In this document: positions 8,385-16,860 of the stretch, one piece after another | How the letters are laid out: each line of letters begins with the position of its first letter | How positions within the stretch are numbered: the stretch's first letter is position 1 | Origin: Halomonas sp. TA22 | GTDB taxonomy: Bacteria; Pseudomonadota; Gammaproteobacteria; Pseudomonadales; Halomonadaceae | Direction of reading: 5' to 3' | Length of the DNA: 64,000 bases | NCBI RefSeq assembly: GCF_013009075.1 | Contig: NZ_CP053108.1 | Coordinates: 1,054,001 to 1,118,000, forward strand | Translations under genes and position numbers: made by a program | The notes under the pieces: generated by a model | What the model was told of the DNA's origin: nothing | Databases searched by the model: none | What the model saw: only the letters and a program-made list of their open reading frames with translations

Positions 8385-8498
8385 CAGTAGATGGTTGCAA
8401 ATCGAAAACTTTGGTTACCGACGGTGAGCAGCCACGCTCCATCCTGACTATGCTCAATCAAGACGAGTCCGGCCCGAGCCGGTCACAGGGAGACGCCG

Positions 8499-9953
8499 AT
8501 GCGCCAGGTGGATTGGAAGCAGTATCGCTGCGATGACTTTTACGACGAGCTGATGGTGTCACCTGGCATACCGCGGGATGCCGCCAGGATGTTGTGCGAA
8601 GTGCTGGCGGGATTCGACTCGGAGGAGCTCGCCGAGCGCAAGACGGCGGCAGAGATCGCTATCCGCACCATGGGCATTACCTTCACTGTCTACTCCGAGG
8701 GCAGCATGATCGACCGCGCCTGGCCCTTCGATATCGTGCCGAGGATCATTCCCGCCAGCGAGTGGCGGCGAACCGAGGCAGGGCTCAAGCAGCGCGTCGA
8801 GGCACTCAATCTGTTCATCGACGACCTCTACCACGATCAGAAGGTGGTGAAGGATGGCGTGCTGCCCGCCGAGGTATTGGCGCAGTCGGTCAATTTCCGC
8901 CCCCAGTGCGTGGGTATTTCTCCTCCCCACCGCATATGGGCGCATGTCTGCGGCTCCGACCTGGTGCGCGACAAGGATGGCACCCTCTATGTGCTCGAGG
9001 ACAACCTGCGCATTCCCTCCGGCGTCTCCTACATGCTCGAGAATCGCAACGTCACCAAGCGCGTGCTGCCCGAGCTGTTCGCCACCGGACGCATCCTGCC
9101 GGTGGACGACTACGTGCCGCACCTCTACGACATGCTAGCCAGCATGTCGCCACGCTCCGGTGACGAGCCCAGGGTGGTATTGCTCACTCCCGGCATCTAT
9201 AACTCCGCCTACTACGAGCATGCCTACCTCGCCCAGCAGATGGGTATCGAGCTGGTGCAGGGTCCCGACCTGATGGTGGACGACGACGATATCGTCTACA
9301 TGCGCACCGTCGAGGGGCTGAGTCGTGTCGATGTCATCTACCGGCGCGTCGACGACCTGTTTCTCGACCCTGAAGCGTTCAACAAGGATTCGGTGCTCGG
9401 TGTTCCCGGCCTGATGCGCGCCTGGCGCAACGGCAAGGTGGCACTGGCCAATGCACCGGGCGCCGGAGTCGCCGACGACAAGGTGGTCTACGCCTTCGTC
9501 CCGGCACTGATCCGCTACTACCTCGACCAGGAGCCGCTGCTGCCCAACGTCCCCAGCCATCTGTGCATGTTCGAGGAGGACCGGCGTTACGTGCTCGATC
9601 ACCTCGATGAGCTGGTGGTCAAGCCGGCCAACGAATCCGGCGGTTACGGCATGCTGATCGGACCACGCGCCACCCCCGCCGAGCGCGAGGAGTTTGCCGA
9701 ACGCATCAAGGCGGACCCGCGCAACTACATGGCCCAACCCACCCTGGCGCTCTCCACTACGCCGACGCTCTGCGATGGAAGCCCCGAGCCACGGCATATC
9801 GATCTGCGCCCCTTCATTCTTTCCGGACCGGAGCCCCATGTGACCATGGGCGGGTTGACACGAGTGGCGCTGGTCAAGGGCTCGCTGGTGGTCAACTCCT
9901 CCCAGGGGGGAGGTAGCAAGGATACCTGGATCGTCGAGACCGAGGGGGAGTAA
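8499..9953 (+). CDS. Circularly permuted ATP-grasp protein (intact paralogue)
   Basis: 484 residues, a circularly permuted ATP-grasp protein of the type annotated DUF404/DUF407. Such proteins are predicted carboxylate-amine ligases that join amino acids or extend peptides using ATP. Visible candidate ligands are YVLEDNLRIPSG (E167, D168, N169), VVKPANESGGYG with K375 and the glycine loop at 381-384, and SSQGGGSKD near the end. It lacks a signal peptide. The ATG follows an AGGGAGA ribosome site by 6 nt. The alpha-E gene starts 4 nt after its stop, so the two form an operon. A sigma-54 promoter match lies about 115 bp upstream. The biochemical product is unknown. Confidence 0.87.
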   Translation: MRQVDWKQYRCDDFYDELMVSPGIPRDAARMLCEVLAGFDSEELAERKTAAEIAIRTMGITFTVYSEGSMIDRAWPFDIVPRIIPASEWRRTEAGLKQRVEALNLFIDDLYHDQKVVKDGVLPAEVLAQSVNFRPQCVGISPPHRIWAHVCGSDLVRDKDGTLYVLEDNLRIPSGVSYMLENRNVTKRVLPELFATGRILPVDDYVPHLYDMLASMSPRSGDEPRVVLLTPGIYNSAYYEHAYLAQQMGIELVQGPDLMVDDDDIVYMRTVEGLSRVDVIYRRVDDLFLDPEAFNKDSVLGVPGLMRAWRNGKVALANAPGAGVADDKVVYAFVPALIRYYLDQEPLLPNVPSHLCMFEEDRRYVLDHLDELVVKPANESGGYGMLIGPRATPAEREEFAERIKADPRNYMAQPTLALSTTPTLCDGSPEPRHIDLRPFILSGPEPHVTMGGLTRVALVKGSLVVNSSQGGGSKDTWIVETEGE

Positions 9954-9957
9954 GGCC

Positions 9958-10953
9958 ATGCTGTCGAGAGTCGCCGAGAACCTGTACTGGATGGCGCGCT
10001 ATATCGAGCGCGCCGAGGATACCGCCCGCCTGATCAGCGTCAGCAGCCACCTACTGCTCGATCTGCCCCGCGAGGTATCGCTGGGCTGGTCGACGCTCAT
10101 CGACATCACCGGCAGCGCCGAGATATACGACGGGCTGCACACCACCCGCGACGAACGCAACGTGCTGCACTTCCTATGTGCCGAGCGCAGCTACGGCGGT
10201 TCGATCCTCTCCGCGCTGGGCAATGCCCGCGAGAACCTGCGCACTACCCGCGACGTGGTGCCCCGCGAGATCTGGGAACAGATCAATCAGCTCTACATGA
10301 CAATCAGCGAGCAAGCCGAGAGTGGGCTCAAGCCAAGGCGACGCGACGCCTTTCTCAAGAATGTGATCCGTGGTTGCCAGACGCTGACCGGTCTTATCGA
10401 GGGCACCATGAGCCACGATCTGGCGCGTACCTTCATCGAGATGGGCCGGCACCTGGAGCGCGCCGACATGACCACGCGCATTCTCGATGTACGCTCGGCC
10501 AACCTGCTGCCGAAGAATCCCGATGACCTGCTGCCCTTCGAGAATCTGCAGTGGATGAGCGTGCTCAAGTCGCTGACGGCCTATCAGATGTATCGCCAGA
10601 ACGTTCGCGTACGGGTGCGCGGGCCCGACGTCCTGCGCTTTCTGCTGCAGGACCGCTACTTGCCGCGTTCGGTCTCCCGCGGCCTGCAGGAGCTCGCCTG
10701 GGAGCTGGAAACCCTGCCCCACCACGACCGCGCCCTGGCCACCGCCACCCTGGTGCGCGCCGAGGTCGCCGAGGCCGATATACAAGCCCTGGCCAACTCT
10801 CCGGATGAGCTGCACCGCTTCATCGACGAACTGCAGATCGGTTTCAGTCGCTTGCACGATGTCATTGCGGCAAGCTACTTCCCCCATCTGGAGGAGTCGC
10901 CATTGCCGCACCAGATCCAGGCACACCAGAACGAGAATGAGGAGGATGACTGA
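9958..10953 (+). CDS. Alpha-E domain protein (DUF403)
   Basis: 331 residues, almost entirely predicted helix, with conserved acidic/arginine helices typical of alpha-E proteins: LSRVAENLYWMARYIERAED at the start, then ARTFIEMGRHLERADMTTR and RSVSRGLQELAWELETLPHH. Alpha-E proteins occur nearly always beside or fused to circularly permuted ATP-grasp proteins; their activity is unproven. Translation is probably coupled to the ATP-grasp gene 4 nt upstream. The end faces a zinc peptidase gene on the other strand with only 9 nt between the stops. Confidence 0.87.
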   Translation: MLSRVAENLYWMARYIERAEDTARLISVSSHLLLDLPREVSLGWSTLIDITGSAEIYDGLHTTRDERNVLHFLCAERSYGGSILSALGNARENLRTTRDVVPREIWEQINQLYMTISEQAESGLKPRRRDAFLKNVIRGCQTLTGLIEGTMSHDLARTFIEMGRHLERADMTTRILDVRSANLLPKNPDDLLPFENLQWMSVLKSLTAYQMYRQNVRVRVRGPDVLRFLLQDRYLPRSVSRGLQELAWELETLPHHDRALATATLVRAEVAEADIQALANSPDELHRFIDELQIGFSRLHDVIAASYFPHLEESPLPHQIQAHQNENEEDD

Positions 10954-10962
10954 GCCAAGGCC

Positions 10963-12021
10963 TCAAGAACGGCGTGACGAACGCTGGCGCGTCACCAGCG
11001 TGTCGATATAGGCAAGCTTGTCGCGGATTGGCGGCGTGATCACTTCGGGCACCAGGTCGAGCAGCCCCATCTCACGGTTCATCTCGTTCATGGCAAGCCC
11101 CACCTGCTGGAACGCGAACAGCATGCCGTCGAGGCTGGTGTCGTAGCGAATGCGTGCAAGCCCCATGTCGCGGGCGGTATCGAGTACGGCGACGATATCG
11201 AGGTAGAAGGCGAAGGTCTCGGCGAAATCCTCCCAAGGGTGCATGGTGGCGTAGGCGGAGACATGCCGCTCAGCCCAGTCCTCGGGCGCTCCCTGCGCAT
11301 AGTAGTGCTCGATGGCCTCGGCATAGCTCGGGTTGTCATGATCGCCGAACACCTTGAGGCAAGCCGCTTCATCGCGCCCCTTGACCAGCACATCCCAGTA
11401 GTAGTGGCCGATCTCATGGCGGAAATGGCCGATCAACGTGCGGTGCGACTCGTTCATGTCGACGCGCAGGCGCTCCCGCTCGGCGTCGTCGGCCTCCTTG
11501 AGGTTGATCGTGATATGCCCGTTGGCATGGCCAGTATAGACCGTGTTCCGGCCCACCGGTCGCCATAGCCCGGCATCGGGGAGCGAATCGGCCATGAACG
11601 AGAAGTAGAGTGGCGGCTCGACCCCCTCCCCCTCGATACCGCGAGGAAGCTCAATCAGGTCGAGCAGATAGATCAAGCGACGCTTGGCGCTCTCCAGCAC
11701 CGCCCAGCGCTCGCGGTGCCCCTCGATGGAGAGGTCGGGAATCACCTTGTTGTGGCGACAGCAGTCGCACAGCAGATCGGCTTCGTGCTTACCGTTCATC
11801 TCCACCATGCGATTGCATACGTCTTCCACCGCATAGTTATGGCACTTCAGAAGTTCCGCGCCGCATGTCTTCTCGGCGCAGCGGTAGCCCCCCTTGGGCA
11901 GGGGTATCAGTGCCACGATGCGCTTGCAGGCCGGACACCAGCCCACTTCGGACTCACAGGCCAGGCACAGCGTATTGTCGAAGAAAAGCAGATTGTCGCA
12001 ACGACACTGATAGGTATGCAT
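10963..12021 (-). CDS. Putative zinc-ribbon, zinc-binding metallopeptidase
   Basis: 352 residues from the ATG at 12021, chosen because AGGAGGG lies 6 nt upstream; a TTG at 12039 would sit before that ribosome site. The N-terminus (residues 6-90) is rich in CxC, CxxC and CPAC pairs and looks like one or more zinc ribbons. A zincin-type HEIGH motif follows (H202, E203, H206), with a later acidic stretch WEDFAETFAFYLD that could supply the third ligand. This is the pattern of the putative zinc-binding metallopeptidase family often called Peptidase_Mx. It has no signal peptide. It converges on the alpha-E gene and may process the product of that cassette; this link is inferred from position only. 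Confidence 0.8.
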   Translation of the reverse strand: MHTYQCRCDNLLFFDNTLCLACESEVGWCPACKRIVALIPLPKGGYRCAEKTCGAELLKCHNYAVEDVCNRMVEMNGKHEADLLCDCCRHNKVIPDLSIEGHRERWAVLESAKRRLIYLLDLIELPRGIEGEGVEPPLYFSFMADSLPDAGLWRPVGRNTVYTGHANGHITINLKEADDAERERLRVDMNESHRTLIGHFRHEIGHYYWDVLVKGRDEAACLKVFGDHDNPSYAEAIEHYYAQGAPEDWAERHVSAYATMHPWEDFAETFAFYLDIVAVLDTARDMGLARIRYDTSLDGMLFAFQQVGLAMNEMNREMGLLDLVPEVITPPIRDKLAYIDTLVTRQRSSRRS

Positions 12022-12182
12022 ACTATGCCCTCCTGGCAATCACCCAGCTTCTGCGCTCCTAGCATGGCCGAAACCGCCTTGCGTGGCGAGCATCCGAAGC
12101 AGCCCTTTTGCCGCTGGCCAGGCTTGACCGTACAATGCCGAGCTAGTCAACACTTTCATCATTCGAAGGAACCGCCGGTCCC

Positions 12183-13904
12183 ATGCGTGCCAGCCAACTA
12201 CTGCTCTCCACCCTCAAGGAAACGCCCGCCGATGCCGAGGTGATCAGCCATCAGCTGATGCTGCGCGCGGGGATGATTCGCCGCCTGACGTCGGGCCTCT
12301 ACACCTGGCTGCCGATCGGCCTGCGTACATTGCGCAAGGTAGAGCGCATCGTGCGCGAGGAGATGGATCGCGCCGGCGCCCAGGAGGTGTTGATGCCGGC
12401 AGTGCAGCCTGCCGAGCTGTGGCAGGAGTCGGGCCGCTGGGAGCAGTATGGCCCGGAGCTGCTGCGCATCAAGGATCGCCATACGCGAGACTACTGCGTT
12501 GGCCCGACTCATGAGGAGGTGATCACCGACCTGGTCCGCCGCGAGATCGCAAGCTACAAGCAGTTACCGGCCAACTTCTATCAGATTCAGACCAAATTCC
12601 GCGATGAGATCCGTCCGCGTTTCGGGGTGATGCGCTCGCGCGAGTTCATCATGAAGGATGCCTACTCGTTCCATATCGACGAAGCGTCGCTGCTCGACAC
12701 CTACCAGGCGGTGTATGACGCCTACGTGCGCATCTTCACCCGATTGGGGCTCGACTTCCGCCCGGTGCTGGCCGACAACGGCTCGATCGGCGGCACCGGC
12801 TCGCACGAGTTCCACGTGCTGGCCGACTCCGGCGAGGACGATATCGTCTTCTCCACCGAGTCCGACTACGCCGCCAACATCGAGAAGGCCGAAGCGCTGC
12901 CGGCGCCGCTCGGCACGAACCCCGAACGTGCCGCTCCGAGCGAGGAGCTGCGCCTGGTCGACACCCCCGATGCCAAGACCATCGCCGCACTGGTCGAACA
13001 GCATGGCCTACCCATCGAGAAGACCATCAAGACGCTGATGGTGCATGCCGCCCAGGGTGGGTTGGTCGCCCTGCTGATCCGTGGCGACCACGAGCTCAAC
13101 GGGATCAAGGCCGAGAACCTGCCCGAAGTGGCGGCACCGCTGACCATGGCAAGCGAGGAGGAGATCCGCGCGGCAGTGGGTGCCGGCCCAGGCTCGCTGG
13201 GACCAGTGAATCTCGATATGCCAATCGTCGTCGATCGCAGCGTGGCACTGATGAGCGACTTCGGCGCCGGTGCCAACATTGACGGCAAGCACTACTTCGG
13301 TATCAACTGGGAGCGCGACGTCGCCCTGCCCCAGGTCGCCGACCTGCGCAACGTGGTCGAGGGCGATCCCTCACCGGACGGCAAGGGCACGCTTGCGATC
13401 AAGCGCGGCATCGAGGTGGGTCATGTGTTCCAACTCGGCCGCAAGTACTCCGAGTCGATGAACGCCACCGTACTCGACGAGAACGGCAAGACAACCCACC
13501 CGTGGATGGGCTGCTACGGTATCGGCGTGACCCGCGTGGTCGCCTCGGCCATCGAGCAGAATCACGATGACGCTGGGATCATCTGGCCGGATGCCATCGC
13601 CCCCTTCGAGGTGATGCTGGTGCCGATGAATGCCCACAAGTCCGTGCGCGTGCGCGAGACTAGCGAGCGCCTCTATGCCGAGCTGAGCGCCGCGGGGCTC
13701 GATGTGCTGCTCGACGACCGTGACACCCGCCCGGGCGTCAAGTTCGCCGACCAGGAGCTGATCGGCATTCCGCACCGCCTGGTGATCGGCGATCGCAGCC
13801 TCGACAACGGCGAACTCGAGTACAAGGGGCGGCGCGACAGCGAGGCGACCATGGTCCCTGCCGACAGCATTGTCGACTTCCTACTTGAGAAGGTCGCCCG
13901 CTAA
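12183..13904 (+). CDS. proS: Proline--tRNA ligase
   Basis: 573 residues, the usual length for the bacterial type that carries an editing domain inserted between class II motifs 2 and 3. It charges tRNA-Pro in the cytoplasm. The start ([20 protein letters not shown]), the motif 2 region ([20 protein letters not shown]) and the C-terminal anticodon-binding domain ([15 protein letters not shown]) are all family-like. The insertion at about residues 225-400 holds the editing domain that clears mischarged Ala-tRNA-Pro. It is divergent from the metallopeptidase gene, and its 3' end overlaps the start of the following transglycosylase gene. Confidence 0.97.
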   Translation: MRASQLLLSTLKETPADAEVISHQLMLRAGMIRRLTSGLYTWLPIGLRTLRKVERIVREEMDRAGAQEVLMPAVQPAELWQESGRWEQYGPELLRIKDRHTRDYCVGPTHEEVITDLVRREIASYKQLPANFYQIQTKFRDEIRPRFGVMRSREFIMKDAYSFHIDEASLLDTYQAVYDAYVRIFTRLGLDFRPVLADNGSIGGTGSHEFHVLADSGEDDIVFSTESDYAANIEKAEALPAPLGTNPERAAPSEELRLVDTPDAKTIAALVEQHGLPIEKTIKTLMVHAAQGGLVALLIRGDHELNGIKAENLPEVAAPLTMASEEEIRAAVGAGPGSLGPVNLDMPIVVDRSVALMSDFGAGANIDGKHYFGINWERDVALPQVADLRNVVEGDPSPDGKGTLAIKRGIEVGHVFQLGRKYSESMNATVLDENGKTTHPWMGCYGIGVTRVVASAIEQNHDDAGIIWPDAIAPFEVMLVPMNAHKSVRVRETSERLYAELSAAGLDVLLDDRDTRPGVKFADQELIGIPHRLVIGDRSLDNGELEYKGRRDSEATMVPADSIVDFLLEKVAR

Positions 13905-14496
13905 GCGCCTGGCGGCCCCCTGCTTGGTGGCCGTCCTGCTCGGTGGCGCTCTGCTTGGGGGATGGCATGGCCCGGCGCTGGCCGAGAGTCGCCATTCGGT
14001 CACTCCAGCGCTGCGCAACACCTTGGAGAGCGTGCTCTCCGAGGCGCCCAGCCCGGAGCAGATCTGGGCCTCGCGGCAGTGGATCGACAGCATGGAGCCG
14101 CGCCTGGCGCGCTTCGTCTCCGATCCCGAGCTGCGCCTGCTGCTAGTGCAGCGCATCTATCAGGAAGCGCGGCTTGCCGGGCTGGCGCCGGAGATCGTGC
14201 TGGCGGTGATTCAAGTGGAGAGCGCCTTCAAGCCCGAGGCGATCTCCTCCGCCGGAGCGGTGGGGCTGATGCAGATCATGCCGTTCTGGATCGCCGAACT
14301 GGGGCGCTCCGCCGATGATCTGCGCGACCCGCTGCTCAACCTGCGCTATGGCTGCACCATCCTTGCCCATTACCTGGAGGTCGAGCGAGGCGATCTGACC
14401 CGGGCGCTGGCGCGCTACAATGGCAGTCGCGGCCAGACCTGGTATCCGGAGCGGGTAATGCGTGCCTGGCGCCAGCACTGGTGGTTTGCGCATTGA
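13885..14496 (+). CDS. Lytic transglycosylase, SLT-type
   Basis: Cleaves the glycan strands of peptidoglycan in the periplasm. It has a signal peptide (basic RRSPAKR, then a hydrophobic run ending PALA), then an SLT domain with the catalytic glutamate in [17 protein letters not shown] followed by GLMQIMP and ARYNGS, the hallmark order of family 1 transglycosylases. No ATG gives a proper signal peptide. I chose the TTG at 13885; a TTG at 13870 would add five residues. Either start overlaps the proS coding region (20 or 35 nt), and no clear ribosome site is present, so coupling to proS translation is likely. The protein is short, about 203 residues, a minimal single-domain form. Confidence 0.85.
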   Translation: MRRSPAKRLAAPCLVAVLLGGALLGGWHGPALAESRHSVTPALRNTLESVLSEAPSPEQIWASRQWIDSMEPRLARFVSDPELRLLLVQRIYQEARLAGLAPEIVLAVIQVESAFKPEAISSAGAVGLMQIMPFWIAELGRSADDLRDPLLNLRYGCTILAHYLEVERGDLTRALARYNGSRGQTWYPERVMRAWRQHWWFAH

Positions 14497-14508
14497 GTGA
14501 GGCAAGCC

Positions 14509-14937
14509 TTACCGAGCCTTGCGACGGCCATGCAGGAGATGTCCGGCGAGCGGTGCAAGAAGCAACGCCGGAGCCAACAGCGTGAAGCCGATACGCTCCT
14601 CATAGCGTGTCGAGAAGAGACTCTGCTCGATTGCCACGAGGGTACTTGCCAAGCCAATAGCCACCGCCACGATCAGCAGCACGAACCAGAGAGAGTGGCA
14701 CTTTCTTAGCCCCTCGCCTCCTTGGCGCAGATACGCCAATGCCAAGCGCCAGGCCGCCGCGATACCGATGAGCTTGAACAGCATGCCAATGTCGAAAACG
14801 ATGAGTATCGGCCGTGGGTCGGGTATCGGATAAGCCACATACGTGAGCGGCACCAGCAGCCCCATGAGCAGCGTCAAGGGCAGCAACAGCAGCAGAATTT
14901 CGGCGATCATTATCCACCTTGCGCGTGCTTTGCTCAT
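14509..14937 (-). CDS. Small integral membrane protein, function unknown
   Basis: 142 residues with about four hydrophobic segments (IMIAEILLLLLPLTLLMGLL, ILIVFDIGMLFKLIGIAAAW, LWFVLLIVAVAIGLASTLVA and IGFTLLAPALLLAPLAGHLL) and a basic C-terminus. The ATG at 14937 overlaps the stop of the upstream hydrolase gene (ATGA, 14934-14937) and has GGAGGCGG before it, so it is translationally coupled to that gene. I do not recognise the family. It converges with the transglycosylase gene, with 12 nt between stops. Confidence 0.75.
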   Translation of the reverse strand: MSKARARWIMIAEILLLLLPLTLLMGLLVPLTYVAYPIPDPRPILIVFDIGMLFKLIGIAAAWRLALAYLRQGGEGLRKCHSLWFVLLIVAVAIGLASTLVAIEQSLFSTRYEERIGFTLLAPALLLAPLAGHLLHGRRKAR

Positions 14938-15824
14938 CCCGCCTCCCCCTGTGCCAGAAACGCGCGAGTCGCATCGGCCAGTTGCCTCGGTGCAGTAAAG
15001 ACCAGAGTATGCGCCACGTCGGGGATGACCAGCAGCTCGCCGCGAGGCAGCCGGCTTGCCATCATTTCGCTGAAGGCCTGATGTGTGATTGGATCGAACT
15101 CGCCGCGTATCACTAGAGCAGGAGCCTCTATCGTCGGCAGTTTTTCCTCGATGGGGTCGGTCACCTGAAAGATATAGGAGCGAATCATGCGCCACAGCCC
15201 TGCCTTGCGATAATCATCGATGGTGACGTCGCCAAGCATCTCCGGGTTGTAGGGTTCGTTTTGGCGCCAGCGGACGAACTGCCAGAAAGTGGAGCGTTCG
15301 TCGGGCGGCGTGGTCGGCCCCTGAAGCAGCAAGCGGTCGACGAACTGCGGATAGCGCGAAGCGATCTCGATGATGACCTGGCAACCAAACGAGTTGCCCA
15401 GAAACGAGGCGCGTGGAAGGTCGATCGCCTCCATCCAGGCCACTATCCAGTCGGCCATCTGGGCAATATCGAGCACTTCACCGGGGTCGTCGCTATCGCC
15501 GTAGCCGGGGATGTCGGGTACGAAGACATGGAAATCATTCGTCAACTCGCGGGCGGTGGGGATCATGTACTGGCTCGAGAGCCCCGATCCGTGCATGAGG
15601 ATGAGGGGGGCGGCTTCGTCCGGCGCCGTATCGACCGACACCAATGCATGCATTGTGATGCCATCGACCTGAGTAAAAAGCGACTGCAACGGCCCGCGGT
15701 CCATCCACTCCGATTGGGGCGGAAGTTCCGGGGCCAGTGCCTCGCCATTGTCGTCATTACACCCCGTCAGCAGTAGTGCCGTGCCGCCAAGGCCGGCCAG
15801 GCGAAGAAATTCACGACGATTCAT
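14934..15824 (-). CDS. Alpha/beta hydrolase, putative Tat-exported lipoprotein
   Basis: 296 residues. The N-terminus MNRREFLRLAGLGGTALLLT, followed by GC, combines a twin-arginine motif with a lipobox, so export by Tat and lipid attachment at C22 are likely. The rest is an alpha/beta hydrolase: HGSGLSS oxyanion region, nucleophile elbow GNSFGCQ, acid in GEFDPITH and histidine in PDVAHTLVF. It resembles the meta-cleavage-product hydrolase/esterase branch, but the substrate cannot be deduced. It forms a two-gene operon with the downstream four-helix membrane protein through a 4-nt overlap. Confidence 0.82.
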   Translation of the reverse strand: MNRREFLRLAGLGGTALLLTGCNDDNGEALAPELPPQSEWMDRGPLQSLFTQVDGITMHALVSVDTAPDEAAPLILMHGSGLSSQYMIPTARELTNDFHVFVPDIPGYGDSDDPGEVLDIAQMADWIVAWMEAIDLPRASFLGNSFGCQVIIEIASRYPQFVDRLLLQGPTTPPDERSTFWQFVRWRQNEPYNPEMLGDVTIDDYRKAGLWRMIRSYIFQVTDPIEEKLPTIEAPALVIRGEFDPITHQAFSEMMASRLPRGELLVIPDVAHTLVFTAPRQLADATRAFLAQGEAG

Positions 15825-15922
15825 ATGTCCCCGCTATGCATGGCTCTCGCTTCCTTCCTGGATCGTATGAGTTCCTCTTCATAGTAGGTAGCATACCCTG
15901 CGCTTCGCCAATGTTCAGGCAT

Positions 15923-15948
15923 AAAAAAGCCGGCCCAATTGGGCCGGC
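15923..15948 (-). terminator. Rho-independent terminator after the 40-residue membrane gene
   Basis: On the minus strand GCCGGCCCAATTGGGCCGGC forms a perfect self-complementary stem followed directly by six T residues. It lies 40 bp after the stop of the small gene at 15988-16110. Confidence 0.85.
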
Positions 15949-15987
15949 GACAGGGGGCACAGCCCCCTCCCCTGACGACGCGTTTCG

Positions 15988-16110
15988 CTAGTCCTGCCGC
16001 TCTCCGTGACGCTTGTGATCGAGCATGACGAAGCCGATCCAGCCGCCCATGAAAGCGAGCATGAGACCAACGGTGACCAACCCGAAGATGACGGCAGTAT
16101 CCCAGTACAT
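15988..16110 (-). CDS. 40-residue single-pass membrane protein
   Basis: Starts MYWDTAVIFGLVTVGLMLAF and ends with a charged tail, DHKRHGERQD. A hydrophobic helix of about 25 residues (6-30) would span the inner membrane with the basic end probably cytoplasmic. A good GGGAGG ribosome site lies 7 nt before the ATG, and a strong intrinsic terminator follows, so it looks like a real one-gene transcript. I do not recognise the family; similar tiny proteins often act as oxidase or transporter accessory subunits, but nothing here shows a partner. Confidence 0.7.
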   Translation of the reverse strand: MYWDTAVIFGLVTVGLMLAFMGGWIGFVMLDHKRHGERQD

Positions 16111-16166
16111 GTTGTGTCCTCCCGTTGCGTTGCGATGAGGCCACTGTAGCGGTAATGGAGGAATAA

Positions 16167-16236
16167 AATCTGACCTGGGTCAACTTGGCACTCGGCCAGG
16201 TGCCGCCTCTCGGCCGAACTTGATCTGGGTCAGATT
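16167..16236. repeat. 70-bp imperfect inverted repeat, REP-like
   Basis: The left arm AATCTGACCTGGGTCAACTT (16167-16186) and right arm AACTTGATCTGGGTCAGATT (16217-16236) pair at 16 of 20 positions. Each arm also contains an inner TGAYCTGGGTCA dyad, and the spacer has a small GGCAC/GTGCC hairpin. It lies in the gap downstream of the FKBP gene. The layout resembles a REP/BIME unit or a small non-autonomous element. I saw no second copy in this window. Confidence 0.6.
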
Positions 16237-16263
16237 AACGCTGCAATTGCGCCGTTCACCGCC

Positions 16264-16770
16264 TCACAGGAGCTTGCGATCCTCGACCTGGGTGTGGTCG
16301 ACATCGGCCGGCAACGGGTGCCCCTTGGCAAGCTCGGCCCGGGTAGCGTCGCGGATACTCAATACCTCGAGCTGGTAGCTGAGACACTCCCCCGCCAGAG
16401 GATGGTTGGTATCGATCTTGACCTGCTCTACGCCGACCTCGAGCACGGTGACGATCTGCGGGCCATCATCGCCCTGGGTCTGAAAGCGCATGCCGGCACT
16501 CAAATCGTCGATGGGGAAGGCGCTGCGGGAGACCTCCTGCACCAGCGCTTCGTCGCGCAGGCCATAGGCCTCGACGGGCATCAGCGTCACATTGAGCCTG
16601 GCCCCTTCGCCCTGCCCCTCCAGGGCACGTTCGAGCCCGGCAACGATATTGTGATGGCCATGCAGGTACTCCAGGGGCGTCTGACGAGTGCGCGAATCGT
16701 CAAGCACGGTCCCTGAGGCATCGCGCAGTACATAGTGTAGGCGGACCACCCGTTGCGGCGTTATGGTCAT
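16264..16770 (-). CDS. slpA: FKBP-type peptidyl-prolyl cis-trans isomerase
   Basis: 168 residues of the SlpA/SlyD-like FKBP group, which catalyse proline isomerisation and help folding in the cytoplasm. The pattern is VRLHYVLRDASGTVLDDS, LEYLHGHHNIVAGLERALEG, then the insert-in-flap domain (MPVEAYGLRDEALVQEV) and the closing NHPLAGECLSYQLEVLSI. It lacks SlyD's long metal-binding C-terminal tail, which favours SlpA (FkpB). In many gammaproteobacteria slpA lies beside lspA and ispH; here it stands alone. Confidence 0.85.
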   Translation of the reverse strand: MTITPQRVVRLHYVLRDASGTVLDDSRTRQTPLEYLHGHHNIVAGLERALEGQGEGARLNVTLMPVEAYGLRDEALVQEVSRSAFPIDDLSAGMRFQTQGDDGPQIVTVLEVGVEQVKIDTNHPLAGECLSYQLEVLSIRDATRAELAKGHPLPADVDHTQVEDRKLL

Positions 16771-16860
16771 GGGAGTCGACTCCGTGACAGTGCGCCCATC
16801 CTGACGGCGGGCGTTATAAGTAAAGGATAGGGACGCTGCGGCCGCAGAAGGCTGCGGGCA

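Larger units (their letters stand above)
8031..8498. promoter_or_regulatory. 468-bp divergent control region between the two ATP-grasp cassettes
   Basis: No coding sequence could be supported here. Reading left to right it holds a 17-bp palindrome (8058-8074), a leftward sigma-54 promoter match (8132-8146), a TGCACCA half-site (8224-8230), an NtrC-like dyad (8265-8281) and a rightward sigma-54 promoter match (8369-8384). The layout looks like one enhancer serving two outward promoters. Short frames inside it have no ribosome site or family resemblance. Confidence 0.6.

Noticed and set aside
15930-16183. 120-codon minus-strand frame covering the 40-residue gene
   Set aside because: It starts within the repeat-rich region, lacks a ribosome site and gives an Arg/His/Gly-rich product; the 40-residue frame has a strong ribosome site and a membrane helix.
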